Positions 31,001 to 46,000 of a DNA stretch of 64,000 nucleotides are shown here, in pieces. Location: NCBI GenBank assembly GCA_028753945.1, contig JAPNXP010000009.1:5704001-5768000 (forward strand), written 5' to 3'. The notes under the pieces were generated by a model. That model made no database searches and had not been told where the DNA came from. It saw nothing but the letters and a program-made list of their open reading frames with translations. The position numbers and the translations under genes were made by a program. Position 1 is the first letter of the stretch, and the number at the start of each line of letters is the position of its first letter. This stretch comes from Hexactinellida sp. DTS-2022 (taxonomy: Eukaryota; Porifera; Hexactinellida).

Positions 31001-34000
31001 TAATTAACAATAATGCTCGCTTGGGGACTGAAAATAACTTGCTAATAGAGGAATATATTGCTATTAGAGCAATTGCTATTAGGCGAACCCCACGTTGCTT
31101 ATTTGAACTATTTCTAGAATACATTTCAACTCTGTCACTACTTAACGAGTGACACTATTCCCTCTCCCTTCCTCTTCAACTATAACTACAGCAGCGCTGT
31201 CACTGCGCCCAGGTTGTATTACAGCAGCGGAGACACGGTGGAACTGGAATTGGTTGTTATTTCTCCTCTGGCGCTCACGATCGAGTCAATCAACCCACCG
31301 ACTAATGCATTCTTCTCAAACATTAATCCTTCTCTATATTACGCAGGTTTGTACTGTTCTACTTATAGCTTTGTTGTATGTTTAACAACTTATTAGCGGA
31401 AACAGTTGCTTGCATGTTACAGTATTAATTATGTCTGGGCTATTGATTAGTGCTTAATTAGTGGCCAGTTAAATATAATTAACCATTAGTATTCTCTGAC
31501 TAACTATAGGCTTGTGGATGCTTTTGTTCTTCCACTTTTGAATAAGAGTCAATAACCAGGCCATATAAATGTATTGCTATCCAATTCTATCTATTTACAT
31601 ATTTACTTTTGCTATTTGCAATGAATGTACCTGGAAGGTTCGGACTCCCATTGATCGGAGACCAGTCTATTAATTTCGTGCGAAATCCAATTGAATTCGT
31701 TAACAATCAAGTTAAGCTATACGGCCCGATATTTAAAACGCGCATCATTAATAAACCGTTTGTGTTTGTGACTACACAAAGTGGTGTGAGAGAAATCCTA
31801 GAAAATAATTCAGATTGTTTAGAGCGGAATTATGAAGTGTTCCTAGCTGGCCTATTTGAGAGAAATATTGCATTCATGGACGGCGCAGCTTATAGCAGAA
31901 TTCACGAACTGGTTAAACCCATGTTCTCCCCTGAAATGCTTGCTATATACCGCAAGGATATCTCACGTATAACAGCACAATATCTCAGCGAGTTAGATCT
32001 CTCCAATCCTTTCGATCTCTACCAAACTATGAAGCAGGTAGTCTCAGAAATATCTATCTTCCTATTTGTCGGAATCGACAGGACTGACCCTGCGTTCCTG
32101 CGTACGAAACAGCTGCTTATCGAGCACTGGCACGGGTTAATCTCTGTCCCTCTCCCCATCCGTGTGCCTTACGTATTTTCCTCCGGTTATGATAAAGCTA
32201 TGCTAGCTAAACAGGAGCTTCTCGAGCTCCTACGTCATCACCTGTCCCAGCCGCAAGAGCTGAGACGCGGTGCGCTGTCAGCTGTTGATGTCGGTAAGTT
32301 CAACTCGGTGGAAGAAGCCGCTAACAACTTTCTACTCTTTGTGACGGCTATCATTCCTAAGGCCATTTCCAGTCTCCTAGTTTCATTTTGTATTCAAATG
32401 TATTTGCCGGAAAACGCCCACTTTAAAGCTGCCTCACGCGATGACCGTTATTTCGACGCAATGCTTAAAGAGGTGCAGCGGCTCTTCCCCCCATTCCTGG
32501 GTGGGTGGAGGAATGCTAGGTCGCGTGTAGTCATCGAAGGCTTAGAGATTCCCAAGGATTATGGCGTGGTCTTCATGGCGTACCATGTGCACCGCGACGC
32601 GTTGGCATTTCCGGAAGTTAATCGGTTCCTCCCAGAACGCTGGTTATCCGATGAAACGAGAGATTCCAGACTTTGGACTTTCGGAGGTGGAGACCGGACC
32701 TGTTTGGGGAAACATTTGTCTCAAATGATAATCTCTGAATGCGTGACTGCTATTAGAGATAATTATGTGTGCGAGTTAGTACCTGGTCAGAACTTTGATT
32801 ACAAATGGTTGCCTGTTTCTCGTCCAGCGAACGGTGTCATGGTTACAATGAAGAGAATTTGTTTTGTTGACCTTCCACTAAAACCTTGTAATAACTCTCC
32901 TCTTAATGATAAAGACTGACAAACAGCTACCTAATATTTTGGAATTGTTTGATTATTATTTTAGCCCTGTACACTGTTTGAATTTTCTCTTATGTTTAAC
33001 TATAATTTGCAGAATATTTATTTCCTCGGTGCCAGTATGGTTAATGAGGAAGTTATTCTTCCACTCTGTTTATCCACAAATATCATAATGTAATTAGGGC
33101 ACCAGTTATCCAATTCTACTAATTCTGATCTATATTTATTATACTACATCTTAATGTCTATACAAACGTTTTACCAGTTCTCATCAACTTTAATATGTTA
33201 TGACTAACTTATTATTATTACAGAGCGGTAATTTTTGAATATTATTTACATTAATATCCTTTTGCAATTAGTTGTATGATTCATTGGTTCACTGATACTG
33301 CTGTATGTTCCGTAATATAGGCTCTGTTAGAGATTGAGTGGTAACAGAGATGTATTGGATTTCTCAATTCAACCTTCCTATAATTGGATTATTTCATCTC
33401 TCATTTGCTCTGTGTTCTTTGTTGATGAAGTATAATATTATAATACTATATTACTAAGTAATATTCTTTGCAAATTTATAGCAATACTGTTCTGCCCGTC
33501 TGTCGTTAGGGATTCAAAATGGCCCAAAGAAAGGTTGAAGCTACAAAACGGTACCCAGATCTCGATATATTTTCTATGATTATGCTAATAAAGGGCCCTA
33601 AAGGGGAAATGGGGGGATTCACTCCTCGCTTTTTTATTCAGAACATAACTGAGCGGTGTATGTGTTGCCAGGGTATTCCCCGTTCTCCTTATAGGGCTTC
33701 GTGTGGGCACAGTGTATGTCGCTCCTGTATGAATGACTTTGTACTTAATTCCCAAAATCCTTCTTGCTTCACCTGCCAATTGCCGATGAGGAAGGACGAG
33801 TGCTACCCAGATTTACCATTGTCCCGGCAGCTAAATATGCTCGAGATTCGTTGTCCATTCGTATCGACTTGCGATTGGAATGGAATTGTAGATGAGCTGA
33901 AAGAACACTTCAGTAGGTGTCAAGGCGTGAATGGGTTGTTTCGTTCTTGGATGGTGTCGATTCAATCTTTCTTATCCAACCTCCAGGACCGTAGTACGGA

Positions 34001-37000
34001 CTTGGAGCAGCGTGTTGGTGAGCTCGAGAAGGCCATCAAGGGGCATAAAGAGATCTGTCAGCAGCGATACATCGAGCAAGACGGGCGTTCGAAACATCTG
34101 ACCGAACAACTGAAACACCTGCGGGAGCAGTGCCACGTGCAACACAAGGACGAGAAGGACAGACAGACAGAGTACGATATTCTTAACAAACAACAAGTTC
34201 TAATGGAGGTCCTGGCTGCTGCTCTGGCGCTAGATATACATGACGAAGAGCAGCAGGCACAACCTGAGCCCCCTGCCTCAAATCCCCAGTCCCCACAGGC
34301 CCCAGTCCCCGCCCCCAGGCCCTCCGCCCACGCGCCTGCCGACACCTGGCAGTGCGCCTACTGCACACTTCACAACTCTAACATATACAGCATCTGTCAG
34401 ACCTGTTATAAGACAAATGAAGGCCGGCTGTCCCGTCAGGGCTCCAAGGAAATCGCTCGGCTCTGTATGGGCTGCGGAGCTCAGAATGATAATACAGCTG
34501 TCGTATGCCAGGGGTGTCGTAATCAATTGTGAAATCTCTTCACACCATATTTTATATTGTATTTGTACAAGTATTAATAATGTAGTTTTTCTGCTCAAAT
34601 ATTATTGTTAAATACTATGTTAACAATTGGGATACTCAGTAAGTAAACAAATCCTTAGTTGAGGATATATTTGACTGTTTACTATATATTACACATGTAG
34701 TATTAGCAATGTCCAAAATGATCAATTTAATACAATATCGTATTGGAGGTTTTCTTGCGAAATTTATGTCGCGAGGAAAGATAGCAAAAGTTGACCCTCC
34801 TATTGCTCTTTCTAAGTCAAAAGTTCCCAAAATCACCCTTGAGGATACCCTTTACAACATGAATATTATTCAGAGGCCAAGTCCCAATAAACACACGTTT
34901 AAATTTATGATTACTGCCTTGTGTGCATTCTTCTGTTTGATTTACTACGTACAACACATGGAGCCGAGTACAGAGAATGCCTCGCGAATATTTCAAGAAT
35001 TGGAAGAGGAAGCGAAGAAAAAGGAAGATGAAGAACTTAAATAAATATTATTTCCGATTAAATGGCTATTAAATTATAATAAATGTACTTCGTTCATTAA
35101 ATATACATTTTGTTTATATTATTAATTAATATTATCTTCCTATTTAGATTTGCTACAATTCAAATGGACTTTGGGCTCAGATGCGAAAGGGGAGTATCCT
35201 CTCTGTTTCCACTCCATCCTATCCACTCTCTACACCTCTCTACCCTATTGTGTTATTGTAGCAGTGCTCGAGGCGTCAGGGAGTAAGGTAGGATAAGCGT
35301 ACATAGATTGGAGAGCAATTTGATTAGGGCTGAAACGAATATTCGAATATTCGTTCGTTTTGATGACTAAGCATTAAATTTAATTCAAGACTCAAATTAT
35401 AGTGGAAATAGTTTTTTCTTAAGGTTTACAATATTTTAGCTTAGTCACAAAGTATATTAGACACAAAATTGATACAAAAAAGTAGGAATTTATATTTAGG
35501 AGCTCTCAAACTTTACATAAATCGGGTCCTTGTTCAAAAGTAGTAAACGAATATTTGTTTCAGTTTAATATTCATTCAAACGAATATTCGAATATTCGGT
35601 ATATTCGTTTCAGCCCTAAATTTAATGACAACTCTTCTTATATACTAGGTCCCAGCTGTTCAGTTAGCACACTCTCTAAATTACACAAGTGGTTACGATG
35701 CTCAAGTCACGCTCCCATTCCCGTCTCTGACCGGACAGCTGAGCACGATAGCACACGCGTTTGTGATGCTAGGAGGGCGAGTTGACGAGGGAGAGAGTTT
35801 GTATTTTGAGGGCGGAAGTCTGAACACTCTGGATGTTAAGCAATTGAGCTCTTCACTCATCCTTATAGCAGGAGTGGACTCCCTATCTGTTTATTCACAG
35901 GCGTTAGCGAGTGTTGCTTATAAGAACGAGGAAGCGAGACCAACAGTCGGTATAAGGTAAGTGAATATACTTTCCTTGTATCAGTCAAATTTGCATGAAC
36001 AGCTTGTTAATATTAATAGGATTTACTAGAAAACATCAAGTTATCTTGGGAAGTACATTTCTTGTTATTAGACATTTGTTATCAGTAGCCCCAATGTACT
36101 TTACAGATATCTGATAGTCGGGCTATACGACGGTGCCTACATGAACAACATGGCTCTCCAATACTCTACACTGCTAGTGAGAATACAGAACAAGTCCCCT
36201 GTCCTATCTCTGAGCGGAACTGACCAGCAGTACTACCGGAGATTCCTGTCTGACCCTGTGTACGTATCTAACAACTCTCTATCTCTATCAGACCCCGACT
36301 CGCCGGGGCTACACAACGCGACTCTCTCCCTCTCTCCTCTGCTGGACACAGGCCTGGAAACGCTACGTAGCACTCACGTAGCCACCGGCACCGTCTCACT
36401 GCCCGTGATAGCCCAGGAGCTGGGAGTGAATATCCCATTCGGGGACCCGCACTCACACATCACACACAGTCTCTACGTTAACCAGTCCTCTGCAGGGTGG
36501 GTCGGGGACGTTGACGTTGTTGTGTACATCGACCACTCGTGGCTGGGGGATATAACCCTGCAGCTGGAGCACGCGGGGATCCGCCGCACCCTCGTGACAC
36601 ACCCAGGGGGCGCCCTCTGCTCAGCTGACGACATGTTCCACGTGGTGTTCGACCAGGAGGCGGTGGGGTCTCTGGGCAAGACCAGCTCCTCCCCCGGAGC
36701 CTGTGCCTTCAGGTCGCAGGGCGTGTTCCAACCCGAGGAGAGTCTAGCCGCTTTCTCTGGCGTCGATACTAACGGGCAATGGACTCTGCACGTTATCGAC
36801 AACGTGCCAGCTAGTGATAACGGGATCCTGCTAGGATGGGCAGTGATAATACAACCTGAAGAGGATGTGTTTGTGTCCGCATCTCACGCTGCTATTCCTC
36901 CTCTCCTATTGACGCGCATTCTCTCCCCGCGCCAGTCTATTTCTCTCAACATAGAGAGTCCCGGTAGAATCACTAACCTGATGCCGCGCATTCAGATATC

Positions 37001-40000
37001 TCAGCCCTTTGAGCGCGGGCTCCTGTACCTCCCTCAGCTGGTCCTCACGCACCCAGACGGGACGCAGGTGCAACTCAGTCACGAGACGTACCTGCCCTGC
37101 GTGAATGGGAACTACACATATCTCGTGTTCAGCGACCAGGCCGCACTAACCACTCTCAATCAGTGCGCTATTCCCGGTAACGCTACTACTCAAGACCTTA
37201 ACACCACAGAGAGCAAAGACACGCTAATCGACCTGCTACGCCCAGTGACGAGTCTCTCCTCGCTCGTGGGGAGACCCTCTGGGGGGGAGTGGCTGCTGAC
37301 CGCGTGGGTTTCCCGCGCCAGCAGACTGCACCTGGTCGGTTGGTCCATGTACCTGGCCACTGAGCCTAACATAGACACCAGCTACAACGCCCTGACCGGC
37401 GTTCTCACTCTCACAGGATTTGACTCCACTGAGAACTATAAGTCGGTTATTGCGAGCATTCAGTACAACAACACGGCTCCCTCTCCGACCTTCTGGATTC
37501 CCAGGACTGTGCAAGCTGTCGTGTTTGATGGACAAACTAACTCCGTGGCAACCAAATCCTCTCGCACTGAAATAGTGCTACACCACATTATTATAGATCT
37601 AGACCCCAATGACGTCACCTCGGCATTGTCCCTAGGCTTTAGCACTAGCTTAACGGAGCACTCTTCTCCGGTCCCCATTGTGGACCCAGGGGTCCTCCTA
37701 GAAGATCCCTATCTCTCGCAAGGCCGGTACAACTTAACGTTTGTCTTACAGCGCGCTCTTGATAGCGAGGAGTTTGTATCTGTTAGCTTACTTGGATACT
37801 CCGGCATAGGAACTGAATCGTATACTGACTCCGTTAACCACGAGTATGTGCTTACTGTGTACAGTATTAGTCCCTCTCCCATATCTCTCTTCCGAGCCAT
37901 TCTCAGGTCTGCTGCCTACTCAAACTCCGAAGAGGAAATAACTGGGGACAACCGTACCGTGTCAGTCAGCATCATAGAGCACAGCACAGGAGTCCCATAC
38001 CCCAGTTTAACTGCTGCCACTTTTATAGAACTAATACACACCAACGACGCTCCTATTCTTATTCTCAATCGCCTCTCTTTCTCCAGCATTTCAATAACAA
38101 ACTTTCTTAACTACACAGAGGGACAGGGCCCCCTACAGCTAGCTGAGTTATCCACAATAGTTCTCTATGACAATGATCATGAGCAATTGCAACGCATAAC
38201 TGTTGTCATTACAAACTCGCAAGAACTAATGCATGAGAGACTAGTGATTAATGCCTCTCTTCCCTACGGTATTAATTATACTTACACTCCAGACACATTC
38301 ACTCTGACTCTCCACGGCAATGCTAGCATAAGCAGCTATAAGACTGCTGTTAGTTTGGTGTCCTACGAGCACCTGCCCCACGGACAGCCCAGCACCGCGC
38401 CTAGGCTGGTCTCATTCACTCCGTACGATGGAGTTAGGTATGGACCTACCACATATGCGTATATATCATTCTCTTCTGTCAATAATGCGCCGTTCCTAAG
38501 ACTAACCGAGACAGGAGACGACTTTGTTACAGCATTCAGAGAGGAGATGGGACCTGTTCCTGTCGTGTCGAGGTTTGCAGCTATATTTGACATTGACAAC
38601 TCTACCCTCCAGTACATCGAAATAGCTATTACAAACCCTATTGATGGAGCTAATGAAGTTATCCTTGTTAGACCTGTCACGGTCATACAAACGCTGCCTA
38701 ATAGCAACGTACAGTCCGTTACGTATACCCCAGTTATAGCCTACCCTAACTCCGACAACACAACACTTATTATCTCAGGCCTGAACACGCTAGCTGAATA
38801 CGAGCTGGTGCTGAGAACAGCTGAGTATTACAACCTGGCTGATGAGCCTCAGATCGAGACTCGGGAGATCACTGTAACAATATCCGATGGATTGGCAACA
38901 GCTGTTGCGCGTACGTTCGTAATGATTGTTCTTGTGAATGATTCGCCGCGCTTAGCAGAAGGCACATCTCCCTACGTAGCGTATATTAACGAGGATTACA
39001 TCGGGACGGGGTTCTCACTGCTGGAGACTGGGTACCTATTTGAGGACGATGACAGCGGTGATAGTAAGGGTATCGGAATTGTGTCTGTGGACTGTTTGAG
39101 TGGGATCTGGCAGGTGAGAGGAGCTATGCTGACTTGTGATGGTTCGGTTAATAACAGCTCAGTGAATGGTACGATGTGTGCCGCGAATTGGCTCGACATT
39201 CCATGTGATCTTAGCGTTGATAACTCCCTACTGATTCGGTTTAAAAACGACACCAGGCTGCGGTTCCTGCCTAAGCTAGATTTCAATGGAAATGCTTCTC
39301 TAACAGCTGTTGCTTGGGACGGTACAAATGAAACAGCTGATTTCGTATTTAATAATAGCGCCGTTTCCACCTCAAACATAGACGCGTTTAGCTCAGAACA
39401 GACAGTATTCACGGTTGTGGTTCTACCGGTTAATGACGCTCCGGTTCTTCAGACTATACCTATAAGCTTGCCTTCGATCCGAGAGGATTATTTCCAGTCG
39501 GAAGGAGTCTCAGTATCTTCTCTGGTTATCCATGCCACTGACATCGATACTAGTGACGCGTCTATTGGGATAGCTATAGTATATGTTGATAACAGTAACG
39601 GAGTTTGGCAGTACAAACTCAATACGCACAGCAGTTGGTACAACATCTCCCACGCCACTGTAGAATGGGCTACCCTGTTGGATCCCAATTCTGACATCAG
39701 ATTCGTGCCTGATCTAAACTTCCACGGAAGCTCTGGTTTCTCTTTCAAGGCTTGGGACCAATCTCTGAGATATGTCCCTGGCTCTATTATGTCTACTTCA
39801 GTCAGCGACCCATATTCAGGTCCATTCAGCATAAACAGCACTTCTGTTATACTTACGATAGAACCTGTAAACGACTCTCCTATCCTACAAGGCGATATGT
39901 ACATTAGCTCCATAACAGAAGACATTGCAACGTCTAGCAATCTCGGCTCGCGGGTTGACGCTATTATACTGGGGCATTATTCTGACATTGACAGTGTACT

Positions 40001-43000
40001 TGAGAATAACACATCTCAAGGATTATCTGTTATCCGGGTGGACAACACGTTCGGTAGATGGCAGTACTCTTGCAACACGAGTGGGTTTAGCTGGAACTAT
40101 TTCATTGGAGACATTCAATACGGACTGACATTCCCAGCTCTCCCCCTCCCAGACAAAGCCACGTTGCTTCTCTCTCACTGTAGAATCAGATTTCTGCCCG
40201 ACAGATACTTCAACACGGAGCTGGACCGCATCAACCAGCTCCGCCCCCTCTCGGACCGCCCCTCCCTCCTGGCCAGCGCCTGGGACAACACAGGGGCCAC
40301 TCAGGGGAGATCTGGCACTTTCGGAAATGACGCCTCCTACGCAGTTAGTTCCAGTACTAACGAATACAGTATTACGTCACAGTATATCTCAATTGATATT
40401 ACTTCAGTAAACAACGTGCCTACCTTGCATCTGACTAATGCAACAGTCCAGTCGTACCTTACTGAGTTCATTGAAGATCTGGCTGCAGTTAAGGTGACAG
40501 GGGATCATGTAGAGTTGGTGGACCCCGACCACGACGAACTAACGTCTCTCACAGTTTCTATAGTCGTAGGCAGCAGCGATGACTTCCTTCCGAACAGTTC
40601 CTACTGTATGGGGGTGGACAGCCGGAGAGAGTCCATTCAATACGACCTTTCTTACACAGATTTAGAGGCTTTAGTCTCGTTCTGTCCATATCAGGTTGTG
40701 TTTACGCCTAAAGTCACCCTTCCTTCTGATTCAGTTTACATATCTCAATATACTCGCGTTATAAATACTCTCCTATACTACAACGATCTGGAAGAACCCT
40801 CTCCAGGTTTTCGTGTTATAAAGATGGTTGTATCGGATGGCGAGAACACCAGTCTATCTAGCTACGCGTATGTCTCGATTGAGTTGGTTAACGATGCTCC
40901 TATTCTCGACCTAGACAAACAGACAGCTGACATCCACACTGCTGCTCTGTTTGTTGAGGGAGAAGGTCCTCTCTTGATAACTAATGCGTCTAAAGTAGAA
41001 CTTATTGACTATGATAGCACCAACCTTACCTCAGCCGTAATCTCACTCGCCCCTAGTCCAGACATGCTACACGAAGTTCTAAATGCTACCACGACTGGTA
41101 CGAATATTGTCGCTAATTATAACTACACTACAGCTACGCTATCACTCGATGGGATTGACTACATTGACAATTACGCTCGTGTTATATCCTCTGTCACGTA
41201 TAATAATACGTTTGCTGTAAATCCGGATGAAACTGAGCGACAGGTTTCCTTTGTAGTCAGCGACGGAAATAAGACGAGTCGCCTGGCTGTTGTCTATGTG
41301 TCCTTCCAAGGTATAAATAACCACCCGTACTTAGACGTGAATGGAGATACTAAAGACCTTGATTATACTACGTCATTCCGAGAGGAGATGGGGCCAATAA
41401 GTGTTGTAGATCCGAATCTGTCATTGGTAGACTTCGACAATTCTACCCTAGCGTATGTCAGTGTGCGCATTACGAATCCACTCGATGGGGCAAGTGAATT
41501 CCTAACAGTTGATAATGTAACTATGCAGAAAACTATCGAAACCAATCAACTTGATATTCCTAAAATCGTCGTTACTACGTTACTAGTTGCCAACACTACT
41601 TTCAACACTGCCTCACACGAACTGGTTATATCCGGCCTCGACTCAGTGGAGGAGTACCGCCAGGTGCTGCTAACTCTGCAATACAACAATATTAAGAACG
41701 AAATAAATACGCAACCGCGTATATTACACTTCTACGCCAATGACGGACTACTATCGAGCCCGCTCGCAAGGACTAATATTTCTCTAGAAGTCTTCAATGA
41801 CTCTCCTTTCTTCATTTCTCCGAGTGTCCTAATATTCCCAAACATTTCAGAAGACACCTTTGATTCCAATGGTATCTCTATTATGCTTTTGGTGAGTGGA
41901 CTTATCGAGGATTTCGATTCGACTGACCCTCAAGGCATAGCTGTTATAGCTACTGACATTGACAAAGGAATTTGGCAGTATCGATTGGATTTCTCATCCA
42001 ATTGGGTTAATATTATTTATAACGTTAGTCTCTACAATGCCTTGTTACTGACAGCAGACGCTGATAATTACATTAGGTTTGTACCTATAACAGATTTCAA
42101 TGGGAACGTGTCTCTATCGTTCTTAGCGTGGGACGCCTCTGATGGGTATTTGGACGGAGAGAGGAGATCAGCTGCTTTTTCGCCGCAGATGAGCAGAATA
42201 GAGCCTGAGGCGTTCAGTGAGGACTCAAGAACACTCACAGTTGAAATTATTCCAGTTAACGATGCACCTGTTGTACTGTTTGGAGCTGAAATTGAATTGG
42301 ATTATATTCTAGAAGACGAATACACCTCTTTCGGTATTTCTGTTCCTATCCTCGCTTCCCTGTTGGAAAGTGATGTGGACAGTTCTCAGTTCGGCATTGC
42401 TATTGTTGCAGAAAATAGTGTTAATATAGGCGAGTGGCAATATACACTAAATAACGGTACTAGTTGGTTAACTATCACAGCTGTGTCTGAGTTGTACTCA
42501 CTTGTGTTTCGCGGCAGAGGAGAAGGGGAGAGAGTCAGGTTCGTGCCTTCTCTTAACTTCAACGGTCAATCCTCTTTCAGCTACAAGCTATGGGACTTGA
42601 CATCATCAGAGGCCAGCGGATCTTCTAATGTAGACACACAAACTGACTCTGTGACGGGGCCTTTTAGTGTGAATACTGTAACTGCTAGGATTACGGTAGA
42701 CCCGGTAAATGACTCCCCAGTTATATCGTTTGGTCTCATTCTCTCTCCTATCAACGAGAATATGGATATTCTCAGTAACCAGGGTATACCTGTAAGTACA
42801 ATAATCGATCAGCTGTTTTATGACGTGGATGTGAACTTTAAATCTGGATTAGCAGTTGTTGGCGTAGACCATAGAAACGGAGAATTCGAGTTCTCCTGTG
42901 ACACGTCTGGGAATGCCGTGTGGCAGCTCTTCATCGGAGATATGGCGTATGGACAATTCGTGCCCAGATTGCCCTACCCCACTAAAGCTACTTTATTATC

Positions 43001-46000
43001 CGATATATGTCGTATACGGTTTAAACCTAACGCAAATTTTAATACTGAACAAGACCTGACTGGCGCTCCTTGGACGGAGGACATTATTCCCTACCTCTCT
43101 GTTAAGGGGTGGGACCAGACCAGTGGCACTGTAGGGGAGTTTGCTGTCGACACCACATCTTATCCCGATGACGTCACCAACACGTTCTCAGCTTACACGG
43201 TCAGCATAACGATAGCAGTCAAGTCTGTGAACCTGCCTCCTACTCTCAGGCTACAGCCCTCTGATAATTCCTTTCAGACAACATTTTCAGAACCAATCCC
43301 TCCACTTAGAATAGTTCAGCCCTCTATCCTAGTCGATGTGGATTCTGTCTCTATAACGGACTCCGATCACATTCATCTTCACTCGCTGAGAGTGGCGTTG
43401 GAGAATAGAGTAGATGGATTCTCAGAGACGCTGCTATATGACTTGTCTATGACGAATTTGAATGCTACTGTCCATATAAATGACTCTGGATATTTCATGG
43501 TTGAGTTTACCTCTTCTGACACTCAGTTCCCTGCCCTCTTGAGTTACTATGTGATGCTATTGAAGTCTCTGCGTTACCAGAACACTGAAGAGGAACCAAC
43601 AACCCTTCCTAGTCGCAGGGTCTCGTATCTTGTGGTCGACCCGGAGTTTAGCTCGACTTCCGGCCTCACTACTGTCTCCATACAAACCGTCAACGATCCA
43701 CCTGAACTCCAACTGTACTATGCTGTCAGTTTTAATACTTTCGTATCCTACAGAGAGGGACAGGGAGAATTCGTGTTCCTCGAATCCAGTAAGGTTTCGC
43801 TTATAGACTACGATTCTCCTAATCTACTGAATGCTACCATTACCCTCACCAACCCAAGAGATGGTGACTATGAGGTTATAAGAGCAACTGGCACTCAGAA
43901 CATAAACGTCACTTATTCCAATCACGAACTTCAGTTGATAGGCCCCGCCCCCAGAGCCGAGTTTATAACCGCACTTCTCTCAGTCTCTTACGAGCACACC
44001 AACAGTAGCCCAGGCAACCCCGACACTTCGATGCGAATAATAACGTTCTCAGTGACAGATGGCGAAGCTAGCAGCGCCCCAGCCTTTGCCTCCATCTTCT
44101 TTAGCTCTGTTAACAATGCTCCTATTCTCGACCTAGATGGTAGTCTTGAGGGAGAGGATTATACAACATACTTTTACGAACAACAAGGGTCAATTCCTAT
44201 AATATCTCCAAACTTAGTTCTTTTGGACATCGACAACACAACACTTGATAAAATAACTGTTAGAATATTCCAACCAACTTCAGATGACCTCTTATATGTA
44301 GATAACGTTACTCTTTATAGTGACAACCCTGCTATAGCGAAAACTGTAATTCTCACCAATCTACGGTCTAAACAACAGTTCAATGTGTCGACAGGTGAGT
44401 TAGTGGTTTCAGGACTGGACTATGTCCACGAGTATGTGACTGTACTGAAGACATTGCGCTATGATAATTCAGCTGATGAAACTGGAAACTTTGTTAAGAA
44501 ACTCTCAGTTGTCGCGAATGATGGGCTTCTTGACTCAAACGTATCATTTATTTATATAAACGTTAGTGAAGTGAATGACCCTCCCTCTATTAACCTCTCT
44601 ATTCCTGTTATACGCACTGTTATTGAGGAAGATATTACAAATTCCACAAACATCGGTGTTTCCGTTGCGAGCATTATAAATCCTATATTCAATGACGTAG
44701 ATGCAGTATCACTGCCTGGAATAGCTATAACCGCTGCAGACACAAGCATCGGCTACTGGGAATACATCTTGTTAGCTGGCAACTTATCCAACTCTTCTCA
44801 ATTCGTTATTCCCCCCACTGCTATCTGGAAGTTATTTCCGACACCAATCACCTCTCAGTTCGCTCTTCCGTTGCGAGCTTCGGGCGAGTTGATCCGAGTT
44901 AGGTTCGTACCACGTCAGAATCTTAACGGGGAATCTAGCATCTCATTCGTTGCCTGGGATGGCTCAGATTCAGACCAGATCACTTCGGGCCAGCCACTCT
45001 CTCTAACCAATTCTAACCCTAACACCGGTGCTTACAGCGTAGAAGAAGCTCGAATGTTTATCGACATAACTCCCGTCAATGATGCTCCCGTTATACCCAC
45101 TGTTCCCTCTCTGACTATTTCCATACTGGAAGACGAAGTTAATTCGTTCGGCATTTCTACATCCGATTTATTGAGTCGCGTTACAGACGTGGATACCAAC
45201 AGCCAACAAGATTTCGGTTTGGCTGTCGTTACGAATGACAACTCAAACGGAACCTGGCAGTTCACCACGACAGGAGGTCTCACCTGGTACGACATTGACT
45301 CCACAACTCCTTCTACCGCTCTCCTGCTCAGCTCTGTTGCGCACGGCGGCTACAGAATTAGATTTGTTCCAGAACAAGATTTCTATGGTCTGCGAGAACT
45401 TAGTTATGTCGCTTGGGACCTCACTTCAGGCGGTGACCCAACTACTTACGAATCTATTCTTAGATCTGATCCGATCACTAGTCCATTCAGCTCAGCCGCC
45501 GCCACGCTAATACTCACTATCGAGCCTGTTAACGACTCTCCTTACTTTGAGGAATCCACCCACTACTTATCTACCATTACTGAGGATACCGTTAACCTTG
45601 GCACAACTGTATTCGATATCGTTGGAGGTTCGTTCAGGGATATTGATCCCACATACCAAGTTGGCATAGCTGTAACTAATGTAGATACCACTGATGGGAA
45701 ATGGGAATGGAGATGTGACGCTCTTCAAGAATGGCAAGATTTTATAGGCGACATAGTGTTTGGTGTCCGTACCCCCTTCTACCCACTCCCTATTCGCGCT
45801 ACGCTCCTAGCTGGGGGGTGCACCATACGCTTTTTGCCCAATCTTAACTTCAACACTGAAAAACAATACGGCACTGGTTTACCTCGCCTGTCTGCCGATA
45901 TTCCTTTCATCTCCATACTCGCGTGGGATAACACAGGCGCAACCGCTGGTAAATCCGGTTTCTACGGAATAGACACGACCTCTCACAATGCTAGCGACAC

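Noticed and set aside
35555-35785. Alternative direct join of exon 7 to exon 9 in the frame of this ORF
   Set aside because: It would end at a stop near 35785 and lose the frame of exon 10; exon 8 at 35148-35287 restores a continuous frame.
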